The position numbers and the translations under genes are program-made. From Bremerella alba (lineage in GTDB: Bacteria > Planctomycetota > Planctomycetia > Pirellulales > Pirellulaceae), in assembly GCF_013618625.1 (NCBI RefSeq), contig NZ_JABRWO010000015.1:1-64000 (forward strand): DNA of 64,000 nt, written 5' to 3'. Shown here piece after piece: positions 1 to 9,500 of the stretch. The first letter of the stretch is position 1, and the number at the start of each line of letters is the position of its first letter. The notes beneath the pieces are model-generated. The model saw only the letters and a program-made list of their open reading frames with translations, had not been told where the DNA came from and did not search any database.

Positions 1-2
1 CC

Positions 3-404
3 AAGGTTTCCAAACCGAAGCCGCGAAGAATCGACGGGATCAGGGTTCCTTCTGCCCAGGAAATGGACCGCGCGCTGGCGTGGGTTTCATTTCACCTCAA
101 ACTGCTCGGCCTGCAAGGCGGCGAAGTGAGGCGGTTGCGGAAGCGGCTGAAGAAACACGGCCAAGCGGAACGTCTCGCTCCACGAACTACCCACGTCCGC
201 GGTCATCGCCCCAGTAATACGAAGAAAGCACGCGTGCAGCGTGTGCCACGTCTTTGTTTGCGGGAATATGCGAAGACGAGCCTGGCGGTTAATCGGGCGT
301 CGCAGACAGCATCTGAATCGCAAAGCCATGCCCACGAAGACGTGAGCATAGCACCCGAAAAGAGGCCGCAAAGCTCTCCAGCAACCGAACGCGGGCCTCC
401 GTGA
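3..404 (+). CDS. possible 3' end of a CDS cut by the left edge
   Basis: An open frame runs from the first bases of the window to the TGA at 402-404 with no in-frame stop, so it could be the end of a gene starting outside. The first ~55 residues look protein-like: a mixed hydrophobic/charged helix around MDRALAWVSFHLKLL followed by a basic stretch. After that the composition becomes Arg/Ser/Thr-rich and resembles read-through of non-coding DNA. No family is recognised. It may equally be chance openness, and only the upstream sequence can decide. Confidence 0.22.
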   Translation, partial: KVSKPKPRRIDGIRVPSAQEMDRALAWVSFHLKLLGLQGGEVRRLRKRLKKHGQAERLAPRTTHVRGHRPSNTKKARVQRVPRLCLREYAKTSLAVNRASQTASESQSHAHEDVSIAPEKRPQSSPATERGPP

Positions 405-909
405 TCAAGCGATGAAAATCACCTTCGTAGGGTGCCGAGCAGTGACGCGAAGCGGAACGTATCGCACCGAATGCGGTCTCTAGCGGCAAGCAATGCGTGA
501 ACATTGTTCGTGGTGCGATGCGCTGGCGCTGCTCTCACCCTACATGGACCTCCCTAATTCCTGTTCCCTCTCCCTTTGAAAGGGAGAGGGTGAGGGTTTC
601 TTGAATACGTACTGATTAACCATGCACAAACACACTCCGCTCTAAACCGGATCAACCGGATCGGATTGCCAGCCTGCGTATGCGCGGGTTGCTTTTGCAT
701 GCGCCTTACAATCGTTAATAGGCCAACCGTCGGTGGCCCCCGGATGAAGAATTCGTCCATTCTTGCCTATTGGCATCGCGGTTGCAGTAGTTGGCATTGG
801 TTCGTCTTCCCCTGGCAAGGTACGATAGAGGTAGGCGGCTCGAATGTAACTTCAACCTACGACGCGACTTCCCTTCCCGCAGCGGCGGGCAACCTCACGG
901 AGCAATAGT
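405..909. other. intergenic region, no gene seen
   Basis: About 500 bases without a credible gene. Short open frames on both strands have poor composition and no ribosome binding site. It holds one REP-like palindrome near 563-597. The last bases before 910 presumably carry the promoter and leader of the next gene, but no clear promoter boxes could be assigned. Confidence 0.5.
563..597. repeat. REP-like palindrome (CTCTCCCTTT / AAAGGGAGAG type)
   Basis: A short inverted repeat built from CCCTCTCCCTTT facing AAAGGGAGAGGG, followed by the tail TGAGGG. The same word set recurs near 32.0, 32.1, 32.6, 33.9, 34.9, 35.0 and 56.2 kb, so this is a member of a dispersed family and not a one-off hairpin. 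There is no T-run, so it is not a classical terminator. Confidence 0.6.
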
Positions 910-1671
910 ATGGCCAAGATGGTGGACACCATCGACCGGTTCAATAACTCGGTTCGCACGTTGTTGATCTTGCTGCTGCTGATCGCGTTCTCGACCGTTT
1001 CGTACTACGGGTGGTCGGTTTACAACGAAAAAGAGCTGGAGATCGCCCAAAAGAACGAGCAGATCGAACAGCACGTCGCCAAGATTGGCGAGTTGGAAAA
1101 CGAGATCGACCTGCTCGCCCTGCGGCTGAAACTGCTGAAGGTCGACCGCCGCGTGGGGCGGCTTTCGGTGCTGAGCCAAGAGAAGCCAGACGATGCCGAG
1201 CGCGTTCAGACGATCATCGAATTCGTCGAGCTGAACGACCAAGGCAAACCGATCACCAAGCCACAGCAGTTCAAGATCGACGGGGACATGGTCTACGTGA
1301 ACGGCAAGGTCGTGAAGTTCGAGGACGAGTTAGTTGAAACCAACGACCCGCTCCGCTCGGCTTCCATCTACATCCTGCAGAAGATCTACGGCGAACATCA
1401 AAAACCGATCGACGGGTTCACGATCGACAAGGAAGGGGAACGCCCCGAAGCGTATGGCCTGCGGGACGAGCCGAACGAGTTTGAAAACAAGATCTGGAAC
1501 AACTTCTGGGACATCGCCAACGACCCGGTCAAGGCCTCGGAGTACGGCGTCCGCGCGGCCCACGAAGAATCGGAAGGGATGCGCGTTCGCCCCGGCAAGA
1601 AGTATGAAGTCGAAATCCGCAGCAGCGGAGGCCTCTCGATCCGCCCTCTACCCGAAGAAAAATCAACCTAG
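910..1671 (+). CDS. membrane-anchored coiled-coil protein, function unknown
   Basis: A 253-residue protein of unrecognised family. A short N-terminal stretch precedes one hydrophobic segment at about residues 16-36 (VRTLLILLLLIAFSTV). A charged heptad-like helix follows at about 45-85 (EKELEIAQKNEQIEQ, then KIGELENEIDLL), then a soluble C-terminal part. The expected topology is a single-pass inner-membrane protein with most of the chain on one side. The ATG at 910 follows CACGGAG at a suitable distance. It stands alone: the next gene is on the opposite strand and the space behind it holds two copies of the 153-bp repeat. Function cannot be named. Confidence 0.75.
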   Translation: MAKMVDTIDRFNNSVRTLLILLLLIAFSTVSYYGWSVYNEKELEIAQKNEQIEQHVAKIGELENEIDLLALRLKLLKVDRRVGRLSVLSQEKPDDAERVQTIIEFVELNDQGKPITKPQQFKIDGDMVYVNGKVVKFEDELVETNDPLRSASIYILQKIYGEHQKPIDGFTIDKEGERPEAYGLRDEPNEFENKIWNNFWDIANDPVKASEYGVRAAHEESEGMRVRPGKKYEVEIRSSGGLSIRPLPEEKST

Positions 1672-1724
1672 AGCAGGGCATCGATCCCAACACCGGGCAT
1701 CCCAATCGAAAGGCTCATCAATCG
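1672..1724. other. short spacer before repeats
   Basis: A spacer between the coiled-coil gene and the first 153-bp repeat. No terminator or gene is visible. Confidence 0.3.
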
Positions 1725-1877
1725 GGTGGCTCAGAGTTTCATCTCTGAGTGGCCGAAGGCCACAAGCGGCTAGTGCATTAGGCTTGAACGAAGTGGAACG
1801 GCCCCATCCTCTACAACGCCAGCCCATGAGCCGCTTGTCGGCGACGCCGACCCGGAGATAAATCTCTGGGCCACCCC
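1725..1877 (+). repeat. 153-bp cruciform repeat, copy 1
   Basis: A long imperfect palindrome. The outer arms start GGTGGCTCAGAG and end CTCTGGGCCACCCC. Inside each arm is a small hairpin (GTGGCCGAAGGCCAC on the left, TCGGCGACGCCGA on the right). Next come ACAAGCGGCT and AGCCGCTTGT, and a core containing AGGCTTGAACGAAGTGGAACG. Copy 2 follows directly and is nearly identical, which suggests a recent local duplication. There is no coding potential. Confidence 0.85.
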
Positions 1878-1923
1878 TGGGGAAGTGAAATGGCCAGGGG
1901 TCAAGACAACTGCCAACAGGATG

Positions 1924-2076
1924 GGTGGCTCAGAGTTTCATCTCTGAGTGGCCGAAGGCCACAAGCGGCTAGTGCATCAGGCTTGAACGAAGTGGAACGG
2001 CCCCATCCTCTACAGCGCCAGCCCACGAGCCGCTTGTCGGCGGCGCCGACCCAGAGATAAATCTCTGGGCCACCCC
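1924..2076 (+). repeat. 153-bp cruciform repeat, copy 2
   Basis: Nearly identical to the copy 47 bases upstream, in the same orientation and the same length. Differences are scattered single bases such as ACAACGCC versus ACAGCGCC in the core. It lies just after the stop codon of the convergent dehydrogenase gene. Confidence 0.85.
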
Positions 2077-2109
2077 TGGTTGGTCATGCTAAGGGGTTGG
2101 GAATGCCGC

Positions 2110-3075
2110 TTAGCTGGCGGTTAGCCCGTTGCGGACGTTCTCTGGCGTGGTTCCTTGCAAGCAATCGACCACTTGCCGCGAGACGCGACTGCGCATGTTT
2201 TCCAGCGATTCGAAGCTCACAAAGGCCGCGTGCGGGGTGACAATCACGCGCGGGTCGTTGTAGGGGGCGATCGTCAAATCGCAGGGTTCCGGATCTTGGA
2301 CATCGAGTGCGGCTCCTGCCAGCTCGCCAGCTTCTAGCGCTGCGGCCAAAGCGTCGTGGTCGACAATTGCCCCGCGAGCCGTGTTGATCAGATAGGCCGT
2401 TGGCTTCATTTTTTTGAACTGCTCGGCTCCGAACGACTTTTTCGTCTCAGGCGTCGCCGGGATGAGAAGCGAAATGAAATCCGACTTGGCCAGCAGGTCG
2501 TCCATTTCCACCGTCTCGACGCCCTCCATCGACTTACCACTGCGGCTGGTAGCCACCACGTTCAGGCCCAAGCACTTGGCCTTTGCGGCCAGCAGCATGC
2601 CGATATTGCCTAAACCGACGATCCCCAGCGTTTGACCTTCCATCCGACGCATGATAGGGCCGGCCGTCAGGTCGTATTTGCCGCTCATGGTGTCGTGGTG
2701 GTACATGGCCACCTTTCGGGCACACGCGAAAATCAACGCCAACGTGTGCTCGGCCACTTCGGTCAAACAATAGTCTGGCGTGTTAGTGACCAAAATGCCT
2801 TTCGACGTACAGTACGCCATGTCGATGTTATCGAGCCCAATCCCCAGCCGGGCCACGATCTTCACCTTAGGAGAGGCCGAAATGACTTTTTCAGTAACCT
2901 GAGCCCAGTTGGTCATGATGGCGTCGACCTGGTGCTGCTGGGCCAAAGCGGCCAGCGAATCCTCGTCTTTCTCGGTCGCCACGATCAACTCGACATCGTT
3001 ATCGGCGAGAACTTGTTTTTCGATTTCCAGCTCTTCCCAGGCATAGTCAGTCAACAAAACGTGGAATTTGGCCAT
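2110..3075 (-). CDS. D-isomer-specific 2-hydroxyacid dehydrogenase (CtBP/SerA-like)
   Basis: A 321-residue NAD-dependent oxidoreductase expected to interconvert a 2-oxoacid and a D-2-hydroxyacid in the cytoplasm. The nucleotide-binding motif GLGNIG is at residues 154-159 in the inserted Rossmann domain. The catalytic trio is visible as Arg234 (NTARG), Glu263 (DPEP) and His282 (TPHAA). The length fits catalytic-only members; there is no C-terminal ACT domain, so it is not a full-length regulated SerA. The family includes phosphoglycerate, glyoxylate, hydroxypyruvate and C-terminal-binding-protein-like enzymes. The substrate cannot be told, and no serine pathway gene is adjacent. It appears to be a monocistronic transcript. 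Confidence 0.88.
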   Translation of the reverse strand: MAKFHVLLTDYAWEELEIEKQVLADNDVELIVATEKDEDSLAALAQQHQVDAIMTNWAQVTEKVISASPKVKIVARLGIGLDNIDMAYCTSKGILVTNTPDYCLTEVAEHTLALIFACARKVAMYHHDTMSGKYDLTAGPIMRRMEGQTLGIVGLGNIGMLLAAKAKCLGLNVVATSRSGKSMEGVETVEMDDLLAKSDFISLLIPATPETKKSFGAEQFKKMKPTAYLINTARGAIVDHDALAAALEAGELAGAALDVQDPEPCDLTIAPYNDPRVIVTPHAAFVSFESLENMRSRVSRQVVDCLQGTTPENVRNGLTAS

Positions 3076-3214
3076 GATGTGTCTCTTTCGGTCTGGGAGA
3101 GGATTCAGCGGGAAAACCGCCTATCGTAACAAATTTTTTTAACCAATTCAGAAGGGGATCGAGCAGAAGGAACCACGGAATTCACCGATCGACGCAGATC
3201 CAAGACAAGCAGGG

Positions 3215-3366
3215 GGTGGCCCAGAGATTTATCTCTGGGCGGCATCGCCGACAAGCGGCTAATGCATCAAGCTTGTACGAAGTAGAACGTTCCCATCCTG
3301 GGTAACATCCATTCATTAGCCGCTTGTGACCTGCGGCCACCTAGAGATAAATCTCTAGGCCACCCC
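3215..3366 (+). repeat. 153-bp cruciform repeat, copy 3
   Basis: Outer arms carry CCCAGAGATTTATCTCTGGG on the left and TAGAGATAAATCTCTAGG on the right. The core contains ATCAAGCTTGTACGAAGTAG. It lies in the ~500-base gap between the divergent dehydrogenase and uvrA genes. The rest of that gap (3076-3214, 3367-3571) shows no gene. Confidence 0.85.
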
Positions 3367-3571
3367 TCTGGTTGTTTTATCTCCACTTTCACTGCAGATC
3401 TTAGGTGAAATGGGTGGTTACTTGTCGTGTTATCTCCAAACTGTCCCGTTTGGAACTGCTCATTTCCTGGGCAAGGGGTTACGGCGTACCCTTCTCCATG
3501 CTTGGCAGGTCCCTTAAAATCGATGAATTCGGTCGAACTTAGCCGCGAAGTGAACCCACGGACGAGCATCT

Positions 3572-6500
3572 ATGCCGGTTTCCGATATTGAAGTCAAAGG
3601 GGCCCGCGAACACAACCTGCGCGAGGTCACGCTGACGCTTCCTCGCAACAAACTGATTTGCCTGACCGGCGTGAGCGGAAGCGGGAAAAGCTCGCTCGCG
3701 TTTGATACGGTCTATGCGGAAGGACAACGGCGCTATGTCGAGAGTCTGTCCAGCTATGCGCGGCAATTCATGGGCCAGATGCCCAAGCCCGATGTCGACT
3801 TCATCGGTGGCTTAACCCCCAGCATCTCGATTTCCCAGAAGACGACCAGCAACAACCCTCGCAGCACGGTCGGTACGATCACCGAAATCTACGACTACCT
3901 GCGCGTGATTCTCTCGCGGGTTGGCCAAGGGTACTGCAGCGAATGCGGTAAAAAGCTCACCGCCCAGACGCGGGAACAAATCCTCGAACGGATTCTCGGG
4001 CAGGAAGAAGGAACGTCGTTCTCGGTGCTAGCACCGCTGGTCCGTGTCCAGAAGGGGGAGTTCAAAGATCTGTTCATCGACCTCCTCAAGCAAGGCTTCG
4101 TCCGTGCTCGAGTCGACGGCGAGATCATCCAGCTGAACGACGATCTGCAGCTCGATCGGCAGATGCGGCACAACATCGAACTCGTTGTCGATCGTCTGAG
4201 CATCAAAGAGGGGGTCCGTGGACGCCTGTCCGAGGCAGTCGAACTGGCCCTGAAAATGGGCGAAGGCAGCCTCATCATCGCCCCGCGCGACGATGAGAAC
4301 CCCGAAGCCGAAGACGCCGCTCCGAAAAAGAAACGCGCCAAAAGCAAACGCAGCAAAACGGCCGTCGCAGGGGACATGATGTTCTCGGTCGACTATGCCT
4401 GCGTCGACTGTGGAATCTCGTACAGTCCGCCGACGCCGCAGCTGTTCAGCTTCAATTCGCCGCAGGGGATGTGCCCGACGTGCGACGGCCTGGGCAAGGT
4501 CTATACGTTTGATCCCGAACTGCTGGTACCGGATGTGACCTTGTCATTCAAGCAAGGGGCGATCGAACTGCTGGGCAAATGGAAAGAGCTCGGCCGCTGG
4601 AAGCGTCACATCTACCAGGGCATGGCCGACACCATGGAGCGGAAGTACGACCTGGGCAAAGGGGCCATCATGGAAACGTCCTGGCGCGACATGAGCCAAG
4701 AGCAGCAAGATTATCTGCTGTGGGGCACCGGCGACGAGCACATCACCTTCACCTGGCGGGGCGGCAACAGTCCGCAGATGTACGGCGGCACGTATGGCGG
4801 CATCGTGCCCGATTTGTTGGAGAAGTACCGCAACTCCAACTCGAAGCCGCAGCAGCGTCAACTTGAAAAGTACATGGCCACGGTTATCTGTCCGCAGTGC
4901 CATGGCGAACGCCTGAACCCTCAGGCTCGTAGCGTCAAAATAACCACGACCAGCGAGGCGTTCGGCGAAGATGGCTCGCGTTCGCTGCCCGAAATCTGCC
5001 AGCTGTCGATCCAGCAAGCGTCTGACTTTTTCGACGAGTTAGAGCTCGATAGTCTTTCGCAAAAGATCGCCGACGAAGCGGTCAAGGAAGTTCGCGGGCG
5101 GCTCGGCTTCTTGCAGAATGTGGGGCTCGAATACCTGACGCTCGACCGAACGGCCCCCACACTTAGCGGCGGTGAATCGCAGCGAATTCGCCTGGCCGGT
5201 CAAATCGGCTGCGGACTGGTGGGTGTGACGTATATCCTCGACGAACCGTCGATCGGCCTGCACCCGCGCGACAACGACCGTCTGCTGGCCACGCTGAACG
5301 ACCTGCGAGACCTGGGCAATACGGTCCTGGTGGTCGAGCACGATGAAGACACGATGCGCGTCGCCGACCACATCATCGACTTCGGTCCCGGGGCCGGCGT
5401 GCGTGGCGGGTACGTCGTCGCACAAGGTTCGGCCAAGCAACTGGAAGCCGTCGATGAAAGCGTCACCGGGCGTTTTCTCTCGGGCAAAGACAAGATCGAG
5501 ATCCCTGAAACGCGCCGTCCCTTGGGCGAAAAGAAGCTCCGCATTGTCGGTGCCGCCCAAAACAACTTGAAGAACATCACCGCCGAGATTCCGCTGGGCG
5601 GCTTCGTCTGCATCACCGGGGCCAGTGGTAGCGGTAAGAGTTCGCTGATCAACGGCATCCTCGTCGAAGCGCTGCGGCGTGATTTGAACGGCGGCCTGGG
5701 CGAGCCGGGCGAACACGAACGGATCGAAGGGATCGAGCATCTCGACAAGATGATCGCCATCGATCAAAGCCCGATCGGCCGCACGCCACGCAGCAACCCG
5801 GCGACCTACATCAAAGTGTTCGACGAGATCCGCGACCTGTTCGCGCAGCTGCCAGAGTCTCGCAAGCGGGGCTACAAGCCGGGCCGCTTCAGCTTTAATG
5901 TCGATGGGGGTCGCTGTAGTGCCTGTGAAGGGAACGGGGCCAACAAGCTGGAAATGGACTTCCTTGCCGATATCTGGGTGACCTGCCCGGTCTGCGAAGG
6001 ACATCGTTTCAACCGCGAAACGCTGGAGATTTTGTTCAAAGAAAAGTCGATCGCCGACATCTTAGAGATGGACGTCCAAGAGGCGCTAAAGACCTTCGAG
6101 AACGTCCCGAAGATCGCCCTGAAGCTGCAAACGCTGCACGATGTCGGGCTCGACTACATCAAGCTCGGCCAGCCTTCGCCGACCCTTTCCGGCGGTGAAG
6201 CCCAACGTATTAAGCTGGCCAAGGAACTCTCGAAGCGAAGCACCGGCAAGACGTTGTATCTGCTGGACGAGCCCACCACCGGGCTGCACTTTGCTGACAC
6301 GAAGATGCTGCTGAAGGTCCTGCACGACTTTGCCAAGGTCGGCAACACGGTGCTAGTGGTCGAGCACAACCTGGACGTCATCAAAACGGCCGACTGGGTT
6401 GTCGACCTGGGCCCTGAAGGGGGCGTTAAGGGTGGTACGATCGTCGCCGAAGGCACGCCTGAAGACGTGGCGAAGGTCGAGGCATCGTTCACCGGTCAAG

Positions 6501-9500
6501 CGCTCAAGCCGCTGCTCAAAGGCGAAACCAGCCGAGCCGTGGCCGAGATTAAACGCGCAGCGAAAGAGTCGCAGCAGACCATCAAGGTTCTTGCCAAGCG
6601 GATCGACGTGCGTGGTGCCAAGATGCACAACTTGAAGGACGTCAGCGTTGGTATCGATCGCGACAAGATGACCGTCTTCTGCGGTCCTAGTGGTAGTGGT
6701 AAAAGCTCGCTGGCGATGGATACGATCTACGCCGAAGGCCAGCGACGCTACGTCGAAAGCCTGAGCGCCTACGCGCGGCAGTTCGTCGGCCAGATGCAGA
6801 AACCGAAGGTCGACCACATCGAGGGGCTTTCGCCTGCGATCGCGATCGAGCAGAAGAACCTCGGCAAGTCGCCCCGCTCGACGGTCGGTACCGTAACGGA
6901 AATTTACGACTACCTGCGCGTGCTGATGAGCCGCCTGGGCGAGCCGCATTGTCCAGACTGCGATATCCCGATTAAGACGCAAACGTCGACGCAAATCACC
7001 GACAAAGTGCTGCAGGAAGAAGAGGGGACCAAGCTGTTCCTGCTCGCCCCGCGGACGTTGGATACCGGTCAGCAATACTCGGACCTGTGGGAAGAAATCA
7101 AAGCCGCCGGCTACCAGCGGATTCGTGTCGACGGCGTCGTGCATACGATCGATCGTCCCCCCAAGATCGACCGCCGCCGCAAGCATGAAGTGGAAGTGGT
7201 CGTCGACCGCATTTCCGTTCGCCAGGATGCCCGACCGCGCATCGCCGACAGCGTAGAAATCGCCCTCAGCCAATCGAGCGGCGTGCTGGTGATCGCCTAT
7301 GCCGAAGACGACGTCCCCGAAGCCCATTGGCGGACCAAGCGTTTGAGTCAGAAGCTCTCGTGCGAATCGTGCGACCGCAGCTTCGAACCTCTCTCGCCGC
7401 ATAACTTCTCGTTCAACAGTTACCTCGGCTGGTGCCCCGACTGCGAAGGCCTGGGAACGCAAACAGGGGCCGATCCGACGGCCCTGCTCAGCGACCCCAA
7501 GCGAACCCTGGCCGAGGGTGCACTGCGGTTGTGGCCTGACTTAAAGTCGCCCACCGCGATGAAGATGCTCGAAGCGATCTGCCTGAAGAATAAGATTCCG
7601 ATCGATGTTCCGTTTGAACAGCTCGGAGCACGTCAGCGGCGAATCATTCTGCATGGCACCGGCGATACGCAATACGATATTTTCGCCGACAAGAAGAAGA
7701 CTAAGATCGAGTTCCGCTTCCAGTTCAAAGGGTTGTACCCGGCGTTGGAAGATGCCTCGCGGCTCAGCCCTTCGTTCCGCGGTCAGCTCGAATCGCTGGT
7801 GGCGGAAGTCGAATGCACGACCTGCGATGGCTCGCGTCTGCGTGACGACGCTTCGGCAGTCCGGTTCCGCAAGAAGACGACGCGGGACCTCACCAGCTTG
7901 CCGCTGGCCGAACTGCTCGAGTTCATCCGCGCGGCCAAGCTGAAAAAACGCGAGCAGAAGATCGCCGGAGAACTGCTCCGAGAAATCGACAACCGCGTGC
8001 AGTTCCTGCTAGATGTCGGTCTCGACTATCTGACCCTTCGCCGCACGGCCCCCACGCTTTCCGCCGGGGAAGCCCAGCGTATTCGCCTGGCCAGCCAACT
8101 CGGCAGCGGGCTATGCGGTGTGCTGTATGTGCTGGACGAACCGACGATTGGCCTGCACCCGCGCGACAATCTTCGCCTGCTCAAGGCGCTGCATCGGCTG
8201 CGTGACCTGGGCAATACGTTGATCGTGGTCGAACACGATCAGGAAGTGATTGAAGGAAGCGATCGCCTGATCGACTTCGGACCTCAAGCAGGTCGTCACG
8301 GTGGAACGATCGTGGCCGAGGGTACGCCTAAGCAAATTGCCAAAGCCCCCGACTCGGTGACCGGTCCTTACATTTCCGGCAAACAGGCGATCTACGCTCC
8401 GTCGAATCGCCGGATGATGTCGATCGCCAATAACTCGGACGAGGACGTGATCGCCGATTTCAGTAGCCCTTCCGGCGAATGGCTCGAGATCGTCGGTGCC
8501 AGCCACCGCAACCTGCGGAACGTGAACGCCTCGATTCCGCTGGGGGCATTGGTGGCCATTTGCGGCCCGAGTGGTAGCGGTAAAAGCACGCTGGTTCAAG
8601 ACATTCTCTACAACACGCTGGCTCGTCGACTGCACCGCGCCGCGACCATCCCCGGCGCGCACGACGCGTTGCGTGGCATGGAGAACATCAACAAAGTCAT
8701 CCGGGTCGATCAGCAGCCAATTGGTAACAGCCCTAGCTCCAATCCGGCCACTTACACCGGTGTATTCGATCTGATTCGCGATCTGTTCGCTCAGCTTCCC
8801 GATGCCAAGGTGCGCGGCTACACGGCTCGTCGCTTTAGCTTCAACGTGGAAGGGGGACGCTGCGAAGACTGCCAAGGCATGGGGCAAAAATGCATCGAGA
8901 TGCACTTCCTGCCCGACGTGTGGGTCACGTGCGAAACGTGCGACGGACTGCGGTACAACGAAGAAACCTTGGCGGTCAAGTTCCACGGCAAGTCGATTTC
9001 CGAAGTGCTTCAAATGTCGTGCGGTCAGGCCGTGCAGCTCTTCGAGAACATCCCCAAGATTCGCCGCACGTTGCAAACACTGTGTGATGTGGGTCTCGAT
9101 TACGTCACGCTCGGCCAGTCGGCACCGACGCTTTCCGGTGGGGAAGCCCAACGTGTGAAGCTGGCTTCTGAGCTGGCTCGGCCCGACACCGGACGCACGC
9201 TGTATTTGCTCGACGAACCTTCCACCGGGCTGCACTTCGAAGACCTCAAGAAGCTGCTGGATGTGTTCCATCGCCTGGTCGACCTGGGCAACACGGTGAT
9301 CGTGATCGAGCATAATCTCGACATCTTGAAGCAGGCCGACTGGGTCATCGAAATGGGACCGGAAGCGGGTCAGGCTGGCGGCCAGGTCGTGACGGTGGGT
9401 ACGCCGGAAGATATCGTCGCGTACTCGAAGTCGTTCCTGAAGCTGGCCAAGAAGCAGAAGAGCGAAGAATCGACCCTCAGCGACGAACGGGGCATGACCT

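Noticed and set aside
87-504. two overlapping minus-strand frames near the left edge
   Set aside because: Cys/Arg/Phe-rich composition with no binding site and no continuity between them. Possibly remnants of a decayed sequence, but not supportable as genes.
1334-1861. 175-codon plus-strand frame overlapping the coiled-coil gene and repeat copy 1
   Set aside because: It is out of frame with the convincing gene and runs into the repeat; Arg/Ser/Thr-rich shadow.
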